Origin: Lithobates sylvaticus
Lineage: Eukaryota; Chordata; Amphibia; Anura; Ranidae
Direction: 5' to 3'
NCBI GenBank assembly: GCA_028564925.1
Contig: CM053030.1
Location: 266,020,699 to 266,084,698 of the forward strand
Length of the DNA: 64,000 nucleotides
In this document: piece after piece, positions 33,302 through 46,012 of the stretch
Numbering within the stretch: the first letter of the stretch is position 1
How the letters are laid out: each line of letters begins with the position of its first letter
The notes under the pieces: generated by a model
Told to the model about the DNA's origin: nothing
The model's database searches: none
What the model saw: the letters and a program-made list of their open reading frames with translations, nothing else
Position numbers and translations under genes: made by a program

Positions 33302-34282
33302 CCGCTTCCCGACCGCCTCATGTAGATATACGTCAACACAATGGCACGGGCAGGCAAAAGCACGTACCTGTACGTCCCCTTTAATTTGCCTGCCCGGGGG
33401 GCACGCGCGCGACCCAGTCGGGAGCTCCGTGACCACGGCCGCGGGACCAGCAGACCCGATCGCCGCTGGTATCCCGCGATCGGGTTACGGAGCTGAAGAA
33501 CGGGGAGAGGTCTATGTAAACAAACCTCTCCCCGCGCTTCCTACACTGACTGTCAGTGATCGGCGGTTCCCTGTCATCGGGAACGCCGATCAATGACGTC
33601 AGACGTACAGCCACGCCCCCCTACTGTAAAAAAAAACACAACACGTCACACTGACTCCTCCCCGCCCCCTAGTGGTTAACCCCCTAACTACAACTGTCAT
33701 TTACATAGGAATCAGTGCTATTTAAATAGCAGTGATTGCTGTATAAATGACAAATGTCCCAAAAATGTGTCAAAAATGTCTGATGTGTCCGCCAAAATGT
33801 CGCAGTCACAATAAAAATCGCTGATCGCCGCCATTACTAATAAAAAAAAAATATTAATAAAAATGCTATAAAACTATCCCCTATTTTGTAAACGCTATAA
33901 CTTTTGCGCAAACTAATCAATAATCGCTAATTGCGATTTTTTTTACCAAAAATATGTAGAAGAATATGTATCGGCCTAAACTGAGGAAAAAAAATGTTTT
34001 TTTTTATATATTTTTTGGGGATATTTATTATAGCAAAAAGTAAAAAATATTGCATTTTTTTCAAAATTGTCGCTCTATTTTTGTTTATAGCGCAAAAAAT
34101 AAAAACCGCAGGGGCGATCAAATACCACCAAAAGAAAGCTCTATTTGTGGGAAAAAAAGGACGCCAATTTTGTTTTGGAGCCACGTCGCATGACCGCGCA
34201 ATTGTTAGTTAAAGCGACGCAGTGCCGAATTGCAAAAAGGGGCCTGGTCCTTTGGCTGCCAATTGGTCCGGGGCTGAAGTGG
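33302..34282 (-). mobile_element. TTAA-flanked ranid-type repeat, copy 4
   Basis: The cleanest copy: TTAA at 33298-33301 and 34283-34286, ends CCGCTTCCCGACC and CCGGGGCTGAAGTGG. It includes the inverse family phrase near 34125-34150. No minisatellite, no coding capacity. Confidence 0.85.
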
Positions 34283-34286
34283 TTAA

Positions 34287-34540
34287 TACACCTAAGGATT
34301 GATTTACTAAAGGAAAATAGACTGTGCATTCATTTTCCCCAGAGCTTAGTGAATGTGATGAAGTTTCACTTTTGCAAATGGTACCCAATCAGGTGCAAGG
34401 GAAATATAAAAAAAAGCACTTTTGTTTGCATGTGATTGGATGCTGGAAATCAGCAGAGCTTCACCACATTCACAAAACTCTGGGAAAAATGAGTGTGCAG
34501 TCTACAGTATTTGTCTTTAGTAAATCAACCCCTAGGTGTA
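34287..34540. mobile_element. MITE (TACACCTAGGGGTTGATTTA ends)
   Basis: Inverted ends TACACCTAAGGATTGATTTA and TAAATCAACCCCTAGGTGTA lie between TTAA (34283-34286) and TTAA (34541-34544). It shares its left TTAA with the preceding element. 254 bp, non-coding. Confidence 0.8.
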
Positions 34541-34727
34541 TTAAAGGATTTCTTTAAAACATTTTTTTTTTAAATCATCTTAAATTAACAAGATATATAA
34601 ATTATTCAGAAAGGGCTTCCAATGTCACATTTATAACCATAGTATGGTTTTCTGTTATCACATACGTTGTTATCATTTTATATATTTTATCTGTATACTG
34701 TTCAACAAAGCATAACATTTACAGCCA

Positions 34728-36367
<1,640 letters not shown>

Positions 36368-36493
36368 CTAGTAAAATACACACGAACATGGTTAGGTTTC
36401 TGTATATCTAGCATTACAGTTTATGCAAATGTTATTTTAATAAAAAATAAAATGACTTCAGCCTTTGTGTAAAATAAAATAATAATATTTACT

Positions 36494-36943
36494 TAAAGTT
36501 TAAGTTCACCTATACATAAAATCTGTAAACCTTACACTGAACCCCCTCGACACCCCCCCCCCCGTTCCCGCTGTACTGTAGTCCCGCGATCCTGCTCTGT
36601 CAGGGACTGGAGCGACTGGAGCGACGCTTCACTGGTCCGGGATTTGAAATCCCTGTGGCCTAATCTCCTTTCCATACCTCTCATCGTGTACAAACAAAAA
36701 GGCATTCTAATTGGACACATGGACAGCGTGACCAATCAGAATCTGTCTAGCCTATCCTGTCAGCGCTGTGAGGAGAGAAGAGAAAGCCAGGAGGATTTAA
36801 AATCCCCGGACCGGTGAAGTGGCGTTTCAGTCCCTGATAGAGAAGGATCGTGGGACTACAGTACAGTGGGACTGGGGGTGACGGGGAGTGGATCACTTGT
36901 AAGGTTACCTTACAAATTTTTTGTAAAGGTGAACATACACTTT
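36494..36943. mobile_element. MITE (TTAAAGTTTAAGTTCACC ends)
   Basis: Ends TTAAAGTTTAAGTTCACC and GGTGAACATACACTTTAA; a C-run lies at 36549-36562. Related ends occur at 2745. Non-coding. Confidence 0.65.
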
Positions 36944-36973
36944 AATGACAAACACAAGGAAAAGCTTAACTAC

Positions 36974-38593
36974 AGTGCCTTGGGAAAGTATTCGGCCCCC
37001 TTGAACTTTTCCACCTTTTGCCACATTTCAGGCTTCAAACATAAAGATATAACATTTTTATTTTTTGTGAAGAATCACCAACAAGTGGGACACAATTGTG
37101 AAGTTGGATGAAATCTATTGGATTTTTTAAACTTTTTTAACTAATAAAAAAATGAAAAGTGGGGCGTGCAAAATTATTCGGCCCTCTTGCGTTAATACTT
37201 TGTAGAGCCACCTTTTGCTGCGATTACAGCTGCAAGTCGCTTGGGGTATGTCTCTATCAGTTTTGCACATCGAGAGACTGAAATTCTTGCCCATTCTTGC
37301 CCCTTGCAAAACAGCTCGAGCTCAGTGAGGTTGGATGGAGAGCATTTGTGAACAGCAGTTTTCAGCTCTTTCCACAGATTCTCGTTTGGATTCAGGTCTG
37401 GACTTTGACTTGGCCATTCTAACACCTGGATACGTTTTATTTGTGAACCATTCCTTTGTAGATTTTGCTGTATGTTTGGGATCATTGTCTTGTTGGAAGA
37501 TAAATCTCCATCCCAGTTTCAGGTCTTTTGCAGACTCCAACAGGTTTTCATCCAGAATGGTAAAGGTATTTGTCTGCATCCATCTTCCCCTCAATTTTAA
37601 CCATCTTCCCTGTCCCTGCTGAAGAAAAGCAGGCCCAAACCATGATGCTGCCACCACCATGTTTGACAGTGGGATGGTGTGTTGAGGGTGATGAGCTGTG
37701 TTGCTTTTACGCCAAACATATCGTTTTGCATTGTGGCCAAAAAGTTCTATTTTGGTTTCATCGGACCAGAGCACCTTCTTCCACATGTTTGGTGTGTCTC
37801 CCAGGTGGCTTGTGGCAAACTTTAGACAAGACTTTTTATGGATATCTTTGGGAAATGGCTTTCTTCTTGCCACTCTTCCATAAAGGCCAGATTTGTGCAG
37901 TGTACGACTGATTGTTGTCCTATGGACAGACTCTCCCACCTCAGCTGTAGATCTCTGCAGTTCATCCAGAGTGATCATGGGCCTCTTGGCTGCATCTCTG
38001 ATCAGTCTTCTCCTTGTCTGAGCTGAAAGTTTAGAGGGACAGCCAGGTCTTGGTAGATTTGCAGTGGTCTGATACTCCTTCCATTTCAAAATGATCGCTT
38101 GCACAGTGCTCTTTGGGATGTTTAAAGCTTGGGAAATCTTTTTGTATCCAAATCCGGCTTTAAACTTCTCCACAACAGTATTACGGACCTGCCTGGTGTG
38201 TTCCTTGGTCTTCATGATGCTCTCTACGCTTTCAACAGAACCCTGAGACTATCACAGAGCAGGTGCATTTATACAGAGACTTGATTACACACAGGTGGAT
38301 TCTATTTATCACCATCAGTCATTTAGGACAACATTGGATCATTCAGAGATCCTCGCTGAACTTCTGGAGTGAGTTTGCTGCACTGAAAGTAAAGGGGCTC
38401 GCACCACTTTTCAGTTTTTTATTTGCTAAAAAAGTTTAAAATATCCAATAGATTTCGTTCCACTTCACAATTGTGTCCCACTTGTTGGTGATTCTTCACA
38501 AAAAATTTAAATTTTATATCTTTATGTTTGAAGCCTGAAATGTGGCAAAAGGTTGAAAAGTTCAAGGGGGCCGAATACTTTCGCAAGGCACTG
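36974..38593 (-). mobile_element. Near-complete Tc1-like transposon in ANKH intron 10
   Basis: Both ends (CAGTGCCTTG(G/C)GAAAGTATT) sit at TA (36972-36973; 38594-38595), with inverted repeats of about 200 bp. The transposase on the - strand starts at 38215 (MKTKEHTRQVRNTVVEKF, helix-turn-helix and paired-like domain). It then shows [13 protein letters not shown] (first Asp), a frame-shifted stretch about 37570-37650, [32 protein letters not shown] (second Asp), a second frame change near 37435, and [13 protein letters not shown] (third, Glu), ending GGSTKY at 37192. 1620 bp is full length for the family; at least two frame changes make it inactive. Confidence 0.92.
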
Positions 38594-38753
38594 TAGATTC
38601 ACATCATAAGATAAGAGAAAATACATGCGTGGTGCTGTGTTTATATGGCACGCACCATAGGGTGTATTAGGCTAGTTAATGCTTATACATGTCCTACTGT
38701 TGATACACTTAGTAATTAGAGAACAACTCAATGTGGGTTTATCTATTTTGACT

Positions 38754-39249
38754 TAAAGTGGATGTAAACCCTCACATATACCCAGTGAAGTGAACAGCCT
38801 CAGATGATACACATGGATGAAACAAATCTCCCTACATAAGTTTTACATGCATATCTGCTGTTTTCATCTTTATTTACTGTTTAGAAAGTGTACATCATGT
38901 TAGGAGATTTTCTCTTCCTGGTTAGCAATGCAATGAAGCCTGGGCATCCAGCCAAGAAAGCTGATTGGAGGAAAGGCACACACCCCCTCTCCTCATAGGA
39001 TAAGACTTTCAGCTCTGTTCCTTGAATAGTTCAGGGCTCTGCTAATCTAATTATAGCATCCTCCCCAACACAAAACTCAGTCTGCTTTTATCATATGTGA
39101 CAGAGAACTTGTCAGGAGTTATCAGGCTGATAACATAAGAACGGAGCAGGAGACAGCTACGGGACATAGTGCTTTGAAGAGAGAAAAGAAAACACTGCAG
39201 ACAGATGTGCCCAGCTCAAATTTCATGAAGGGGTTTTACATCCACTTTA
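38754..39249. mobile_element. MITE (TTAAAGTGGATGTAAACCC ends)
   Basis: The left end TTAAAGTGGATGTAAACCC is matched by GGGGTTTTACATCCACTTTAA on the right. About 496 bp, non-coding, same superfamily as the MITEs inside the Tc1 at 14070. Confidence 0.75.
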
Positions 39250-39562
39250 AGAGTAAAGTATTTCAAGGAGAATGGTAGAACAGTGACAACTACAAGCAGT
39301 CACAGAAGTATGCATATACATAGTCACAACTATACATACAATGACAAACACTAATCTGTGCATGCAAACACACTTACAAACGTCTAGATATACATAAACC
39401 TACACTTAGGACCAATTCACACCTTGTGCGTTGAGCTGCACTGGGTAGTTTTGCCTAATGCTAGTCAAGGCAATTTACCTTGAGTCCTAGGAGTTCAGTT
39501 CCCACAACTGCAACGCAGGATGTGCCACCTTTTTTTTTTCTTTAGTACAGCGTGTTGCAACA
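39250..39562 (-). other. ANKH intron 10 sequence, weak MITE-like tract
   Basis: From about 39410 (ACCAATTCACACCTTGTGCG) it looks like half of a decayed MITE; otherwise unassigned. Confidence 0.35.
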
Positions 39563-39576
39563 CACTACACCACATT

Positions 39577-39623
39577 ATAAAAAAAACGAAAACTAGCGCT
39601 AATGGAATAAGAAGTGAAATAAT

Positions 39624-39658
<35 letters not shown>

Positions 39659-40346
39659 ACTACAGCAGCTACCAATAAAGGTCCTAAATGACGGTCCTAA
39701 ATTGTCCTTGATGACACCCTGGAGGAGGGGTGAAACGCGTCGACCCACTTCCGGTTTACGTACCAGTGACGCAACTTCCGATGTCCGTGGAACGCATGAC
39801 GCAGATGCGAACCCGGACCTACACTGATGCCTGTTCTTTTAATCTGTCCCGTGAGTGAAGTTTGTATAATGTGCAGCTTCTAAAGTGCCGGCAGTACTTC
39901 ACTATGTTATTTTCCTCTTGTTTTTCCATATATTCGATCCTCTGTGGCCCGCATGAAAACCGTTTGTGGTAGCTTCCTTGAGATTCGTTTGATAAATTTT
40001 TTCAAGTATTTGGAGTCCTGTTTCCTTTCCCTACACCCCAACAAGCCTGTTTGACCCCTGGACTGCAAAGCTGAGGGTCCATGTGTTCTGGTGAGTGGGG
40101 CTACAAGAGGGGAGCGTGTCCTTGGCTAATTGTGGTCTCTGAGATTTCTTTTCCCCTGGCTGCGATTTCTCTTCCCCTGGCTGTGATTTTTGCCGTTATA
40201 TAAATTGTTTATTTATGTTATTGCACTTGGGCACTTTAAATTGTGACCGGTATATGTTTGTATCACTTGTGCAAGTGATTGATTAAATTAAATTGTGATT
40301 GATACTTGTTTGAATCGCTCCACTAGCGCTGTTGAATTCATTTGTT
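39577..40346. mobile_element. Retroposon with 14-bp target duplication
   Basis: Identical CACTACACCACATT at 39563-39576 and 40347-40360. The left end is A-rich (ATAAAAAAAACGAAAACTAG), then CGCTAATGG, an (AT)n tract at 39626-39655 and GGGTGAAACGCGTCGAC. The right end is ACTAGCGCTGTTGAATTCAT. No open frame. The duplication length implies LINE-type insertion; the family is unassigned but looks ranid-wide. Confidence 0.75.
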
Positions 40347-40360
40347 CACTACACCACATT

Positions 40361-41191
40361 GTAATGTGCATACAGATGAATGAAATGTCATTTTGTGACA
40401 TTTTAATAAAGATGGAAAAAATAAAATAAACAGTGTGATGCATTATTAAAGTGCATCTGCATTGCTTTCTTCATAGCATATGCCAGTGGCCATGGTATAA
40501 CATGGCAGATGGTGTAAATGAGTCCTTACTTAGAAACTCGTACATACTGCGCACACGTACAGTTAAACAGCCGGCCATACATGGATTGAAATTCGGCCAG
40601 TTCAGCAGGGAACGGATGAGAATTGATCCATGTATGGGCAGGCTGATTGTACCCAAGTTGATCCATTTATCAACCTTGGTACAACCAGCCTGTTGGATTT
40701 TTCTAAATGCAATTACTGCCAACAGCTATAGCCGCTGGGAATCAAGCGATTTTCTTTCCTTTCACCCGTGGTGAAAGAAAAGAAAATCAAATAATTTATG
40801 GGTTGTCTAACACATTTCAGTTTTTACTACTCTACCAGTTTAAAAAATCCATTAGCTAGGAGGAAGTCACTCATCAAACACAATGTAAAAGTCCATATTA
40901 CACAAGGTTTCATGTTCTACCCAACATTTCAGATCAAATAAGCAAGTGTTCTATTCACTGTGTTCTCTATCAAACAAGCTCCAGTGTTTCCTGAACAATA
41001 GTCATTGTTTGGTGACCACAAAGTTTACATTGAAAGAGTTCATTTTAAACTAAATGCACTTTGGAAATTCACAGAGTAATTAACCCTCATCTATTGGTAA
41101 GTGTCTACTTTTGACATTTTTTTTTAGTTTTCAAGCAAATGCAATGTAAAAAATAAATAAATAAATAAAAAGAGCAGTAGAAGAGTTTAGG
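40361..41191 (-). other. ANKH intron 10 sequence
   Basis: About 40565-40790 contains a weak inverted pair (GGCCATACATGGATTGAAA / TTGATCCATGTATGGGC), probably an old MITE. The rest is unassigned. Confidence 0.4.
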
Positions 41192-41199
41192 TACTAAAG

Positions 41200-41712
41200 C
41201 AAAGGTCTCCAAACTTCTTTGATGCTTTTGCATTCAGCGTGATAGAACCCCCTCCCATCAGAGTCCCACCCTTACATCAGGGCCTCCATCAGATTTCCCC
41301 CTTACATCAGGGGGCCCATCAGAGCCCCCCTCCCCACATCAGAATCTCCACCAGGGTCCTCTACAGAGTCCCCTCTTATATCAGGGCCCCCATCAGAGTT
41401 CCCTATTACATCAGGGTCCCGATCTAGGCCCCCCTTACATCAGAATCCCCATCAGAGCCTCTGCTTATATCAGGATCCCCATCAGAGTCAGCCCTTACAT
41501 CAGGGTCCTGCCAGAGTCCCCCTTTCCACTGTAAGGTTTACAGAGTGGCTGAAGCAGCAGGGCAGGACTTGGGACACCAGTGAGGCATCCTCTACTGACC
41601 TGAATCCTCAATCTGTGCACATTGAGAATACGCCACTGACCCTGCTTGGTGGCCAGATGAAATCTTGTAACAGGCTGGATGTGGCTCATGGGATGTAGTT
41701 TGGAGACCCCTG
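41200..41712. mobile_element. hAT non-autonomous element (CAAAGGTCTCCAAACT ends) with minisatellite
   Basis: Exact 8-bp duplication TACTAAAG (41192-41199 and 41713-41720); ends CAAAGGTCTCCAAACT and AGTTTGGAGACCCCTG. Positions 41240-41520 hold a degenerate tandem array, unit about 27 bp, of the form CCCTTACATCAGGGTCCCCAT. The + frame at 41239-41427 is open only because of the array. Confidence 0.88.
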
Positions 41713-41847
41713 TACTAAAGTATCACAGGTACGTATTATTAATACACCTATTCCCACATTTATCAACATTTGCTTGTGGCTCAATACTTTTCCTCTTTAT
41801 TTACTAGTGTGTTTCTTACTATAGATAATGACTGGTATAAGGATAAT

Positions 41848-43312
41848 CAGTGATGTAACAAACGCAATTAAAGTAAATGGCGTTACGTAACGCTGTTACT
41901 TTAGAGGGTAACGAGTAATCTAACTAATTACTCTTCCCCTCGCGGTAATGCCGTTCCCATTACTGGGGCGGCGTTACCGCAATTAACCGCCGCGATCCGC
42001 GGAGCCGTCCGCGGGCTCGGCCTTAGGAAAGGCCGCGGCTTCAGCCTAGCTCTGGAGCGGCGGCCATCTTGGTGCACCCGTCGGCCGCGGCTCCGGCCTA
42101 GCTCCGGAGCGGCGGCCATATTTGTGCACCCATCCGCCGTTTACAATGTGATTGCTCCATCAAATTACGGAGCGATCACTTGACGATGACGCCGGTTCCT
42201 CTCTCCCCTCTGTGTACAGATCTGTACAGTGGAGGGGAGAGATCGGATGCCAGCACATGCCAATACTCTGCAATACCCAGCCAATACCCTGACAATACTT
42301 TGCAATACCTTGCCAATACTCTGCAACACCCTGCAATACCCTGCCAATACTCTGCAACACCCTGCCAATACTCTGCAATACCCAGCCAGTACCCTGCCAA
42401 TACGCTGCAATACTCTGCAATACCCTGACAATACTCTGCAATACGCTGCCAATACTCTGCAATACGCTGCCAATACTCTGCAATACGCTGCCAATACTCT
42501 GCAATACGCTGCAATACGCTGCCAATACTCTGCAACACCATGCCAATACTCTGCAACACCATGCCAATACTCTGCAACACCATGCCAATACTCTGCAACA
42601 CCCTGCCAATACCCTGCCAATACTCTGCAACACCCTGCCAATACTCTGCAACACCCTGCCAATACTCTGCAACACCCTGCCAATACTCTGCAACACCCTG
42701 CCAATACTCTGCCATACTGTGCAATACTCAGTAATACCCAGCCATACTCTGCAATACTCGATAATACCCAGCCATACTGTGCAATACTCGATAATACCCA
42801 GCCATACTCTGCAATACTCGATAATACCCAGCCATACTCTGCAATACACGGTAATACCCAGCCATACTCGGCGATACCCAGCTGTACCCAGCCATGCTCA
42901 GCCGTACCCAGCCATACTCAGCCAATATTACAGTTGGGGAGACGTGGATATTACAGTGGGGGATATTACAGTGGGGGAGATTGTAGATATTACAGGGGGA
43001 CAGACGTGTAGTGGGGAACAGAGGGGGAACAGATATATGTGTGTGGGGGAGGGACAGACGTGTAGTGGGGTACAGAGGGGAAACAGATATATGTGTTGGG
43101 GGGGGAACAGACGTGCAGGGGGGAACGCGCCCCTTGCTTACAGTAATACTAGACCCGCCCCTAAGAATATAAAAAAAAAAGTCACAGTTACTTTGCTGAG
43201 TAACTAATTACTTTTCCAATGTAGTAACTGAGTTACTAACTCAATTACTTTTTTTGGAGAAGTAATTTGTAACTTAACTAATTACTTTTTTAAAGTAAGA
43301 TGACCAACACTG
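41848..43312. mobile_element. hAT non-autonomous element (CAGTGTTGGTCATC end) with long minisatellite
   Basis: Exact 8-bp duplication AGGATAAT (41840-41847 and 43313-43320); ends CAGTGATGTAAC and GATGACCAACACTG. The subterminal regions are packed with GTTAC/GTAAC repeats, a feature of hAT transposase binding sites. Then come a GC-rich block (41940-42130), the array at 42255-42910, GGATATTACAGTGGGGGA units (42925-43010) and ACAGACGTG-AGTGGGG units. No transposase; 1465 bp. Confidence 0.9.
42255..42910. repeat. Stop-free minisatellite inside the hAT element
   Basis: Units of 10-11, 21 and 30 bp: CAATACTCTGCAATACGCTG (42420-42520), CTGCCAATACTCTGCAACACC (42530-42710) and GCAATACTCGATAATACCCAG (42720-42870). 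The array lacks stop codons in several frames and produces open frames up to 260 codons on + and 229 on -. Their product would be a monotonous repeat and is not a gene. Confidence 0.9.
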
Positions 43313-43320
43313 AGGATAAT

Positions 43321-43714
43321 ACATAATCAGTAGATCGTGGGTGCAGGCTCCTGCAGACACTCAGTACAGCTGTCTGCCTGTACTTCCCAAATAGGCAAAC
43401 AGTTACTGAAGAGCAGAAAGTACCCACCAGCGCCCTCACAGTTAATTGAGAACTACAAGCTGTCTGCCACAATGGAAGATGGGACTTGTAGTTCATACAT
43501 TCACAGAACACTGTGAATGAATGGCGCAGCTGTGTGGGTGGAGCCTCTTACAAGCAGTGCTGTTTTTAGGTTGTGACAGCTGGTGCTGGGAGAGGATCCC
43601 CTGCCAAGTATCACAGTGGGGAATCTGGGGTGTTGCATTAGTAAAGGTTACATGTCACACCCTGGATATGGCTGTAATATGAAACATGTTACTAAAAGTG
43701 AACTTATTCTTTAA
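43321..43714. mobile_element. MITE remnant related to 2745-3450
   Basis: TTCACAGAACACTGTGAATGAATGGC and TAGTTCATACATTC match, inverted, the repeat at 2745-3450. The right end reads AAAAGTGAACTTATTCTTTAA. One edge is cut by the Harbinger-like MITE next door. Confidence 0.55.
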
Positions 43715-44147
43715 GGCCCCTTTCACACCGGGGCGTTTTTCATGCGGTGCAGCGCTAAAAATAGCGCCTGTTCACCGCATGAAAAAATCCGGCCCCTTTA
43801 ACTCCAGTGTGAAAGCCGGCGGGCTTTCACACTGGAGCGGTGCGCTAGCAGGATGACAAAAAAAGTCCTGCTAGCAGCATCTTTGGAGCGGGATAGGAGC
43901 GGTGTGTTCACCGCTCCTATACCGCTCCTTCCCATTGATTACAATGGGAGACCGCGGTAAAACCGCGGCAATACCGCGGCTACGGCGGGGCTCTGCGGGG
44001 GGTGTTTAACCCTTTTTCGGCCGCTCGCGGGGGGGAAAACCGCACCGCGAGCGGCCGAAAACCGCGGTGAAAACGACGGTAAAGCAGCGCTAAATATAGC
44101 GCTGCTTTACCGTCACCGCGGCTCACCACCCCAGTGTGAAAGGGGCC
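43715..44147. mobile_element. Harbinger-like palindromic MITE, copy 2
   Basis: Ends GGCCCCTTTCACACC and GTGTGAAAGGGGCC with TAA on both sides (43712-43714 and 44148-44150). It is inverted relative to 901-1342 but alignable throughout. The interior palindromes (ATAGGAGCGGTGTGTTCACC, TACCGCTCC) are GC-rich. Confidence 0.8.
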
Positions 44148-44340
44148 TAAAGTTAGTTCACAGAAACAGAAAAGGTTTGCCCAAACCATTTTTTTCCAGT
44201 TTTTGAGGAAACTGAAAATCCATATCTACAAGACCAGATCATACCTCCCAAGTTTCTGACAAGGGAAAGAGGGACACCTTATAGCCAACTGTATTTAGGA
44301 AACGGACACACCCTGCCATGCCCTGTTATGCAGACCATTG

Positions 44341-45145
44341 ACCACTTCAGCTCCAGAAGATTTACTCCTCTTTCCGACCAGGACATTTTTTTTCGATACG
44401 GCACTGCGTTACTTTAATTGACAATTGTGCTGTCGTGCAATGCTGTACTTAAATAAAATGTTTGCCCTTTTTCTCCCACAAATAGAGCTTTCTTTTGGTG
44501 GTATTTGATCACCTCTGTGGTTTTTATTTTTTGCGCTATAAACAAAAACAGACCAACAATTTTGAAAGAAAAAAAACAATATTTTTTTACTTTTTACTAT
44601 AGGACATATCCAATAAAAAAATGTAAAAATCGAATTTCTTCATTAATTTAGGCCAATATGTATTCTGCAACATATATTTTGTAAAAAAAATCCCAATTAG
44701 CGTATATTGATTGGTTTACGCAAAAGTTATACCATCTATAAACTATGGGATATTTTTATGGAATTTTTATTTAATTTTTTATTTTACTAGTAATGGCAGT
44801 GATAACCGACTCGTAGTGGGACTGCGATATTGCGGCAGACAGTTGGGAGACTAACTGACACTTTTGACACTTTTTGGAGACCAGTGACACCAATACAGTG
44901 ATCAGTGCTAAAAAAATATGCACTGTCACTGTACTAATGACACTGACTAGGGAGGAGTTAACATCAGGGGGTTAAATGTGTTCCTAGCCTGTGCTTTAAT
45001 AAATTGTGGGAGGAGCTTGTACTAAGGGAAGGCAGAGATCCGTGTTCCTGCTTATCAGGAACACAGGATCAATGTCTTCCCCGCTGACAGAACGGCAAGC
45101 TGCCTTGTTTACATAGGTAGACTGCCGTTCTGCCTGTGTAACGAA
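44341..45145 (+). mobile_element. TTAA-family ranid-type repeat, copy 5 (decayed ends)
   Basis: The start ACCACTTCAGCTCC follows TTG rather than TTAA. The family phrase ACAAATAGAGCTTTCTTTTGG is at about 44478. The right part fades near 45145. The flanks (CATACCTCCCAAGTTTC at 44246; GGGAAGTTGTGAGGCATTCC at 45340) may be the ends of an older hAT host. Confidence 0.6.
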
Positions 45146-45584
45146 TAATCAGCGGTGTTTATACTAACATTCAGAAGCAAACAAGCTAATTAAAAGATAG
45201 GGTGAATGTTTAGTGCAGAATAATACTTTTAGTAAATAAATAGTACATTTTCATAGATATATGTACAGACCAAAAAGAGACAATTGAGGAGGAAAGAGGG
45301 ATCTGGTTCCAAAAGAGGGACAGTCCCCCCAAATGACGGGAAGTTGTGAGGCATTCCAGAGTCCCTTATCCTGACTGGTTGAGAACCCTGGGTGACACAA
45401 AACCTTTTGACACTGACATAGCACTGTACTGTCACAGTACTTATTTACAGTTTAATGAACTTATGTTGAGACCCCAAACTGTGGCAGTCTATGGGGGACC
45501 TTTGAAGGAAGAGTAGAGCTGGAACATGGTATTAACTAAAGGAAAACTTTCAGTGAGTGAATTATATGGTTTTGTTCAACTTAA
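45146..45584 (-). other. ANKH intron 10 sequence
   Basis: Unassigned apart from the possible hAT edge around 45300-45360. Confidence 0.35.
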
Positions 45585-46008
45585 GCCCCATACACACGGT
45601 CGGACTTTTTCATGGATTCTGTCCGATCGGACAAGGTTGTTGAAAAATCAGACCGTGTGTATGCACCATCGGACAGTGTTCGTCGGTTTGGCCGACGGAC
45701 AAAGTCTTATCTCCTGCTGGAAAGATTTGCCGTCAACACGGTCCGATCACACCAAACCCGATCGTGTGTACGGTTGTCCGACCGGACAAAGTGCTACGCA
45801 TGCTCAGATCACATTACAAGACCAAAGCTATTGGCTACTAGCCTCTACGTAGTCCCGTCGTAGGCAACAAACGTCACCACGTTCAGAATGATCGGATTTT
45901 CCGACAACTTTGTCCGACCGTGTGTACGCAAAACCAACATCGGACAAAGTACGACGGACATGATCCGACGGACCTGGTCCACGGATTGTCCGACCGTGTG
46001 TATGGGGC
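45585..46008. mobile_element. CACACGGTC-type MITE, core type A
   Basis: TTAA on both sides (45581-45584; 46009-46012); arms GCCCCATACACACGGTCGGA ... TCCGACCGTGTGTATGGGGC. The core CTATTGGCTACTAGCCTCTA is shared with copies at 49792, 51259 and 62139. Confidence 0.88.
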
Positions 46009-46012
46009 TTAA

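Larger units (their letters stand above)
33137..34727. repeat. Inverted repeat pair (~160-bp arms) enclosing two transposons
   Basis: Left arm 33147-33297 and right arm about 34560-34727 are inverted copies: CTGTAAATGTTATGTTTTGT (33147) answers ACAAAGCATAACATTTACAG (34706), and AATCATACTATGGTAATAAA answers ACCATAGTATGGTTTTCTG (34640). Between them lie a TTAA element (33302-34282) and a MITE (34287-34540). The arms may be the long inverted ends of a larger element, or an older palindrome that received both insertions. No duplication was found at the outer edges. Confidence 0.65.

Noticed and set aside
42255-42910. Possible CRISPR-like array
   Set aside because: No unique spacers; units abut directly and the sequence is eukaryotic transposon DNA.
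42160-43207. Open frames of 160-260 codons on both strands
   Set aside because: They are overlapping readings of one minisatellite in a hAT element. The peptides are pure repeats with no domain or splice context.
44244-45360. Possible older hAT element around TTAA copy 5
   Set aside because: CATACCTCCCAAG and its rough complement near 45340 are suggestive, but no 8-bp duplication could be read, so it is not listed as a feature.
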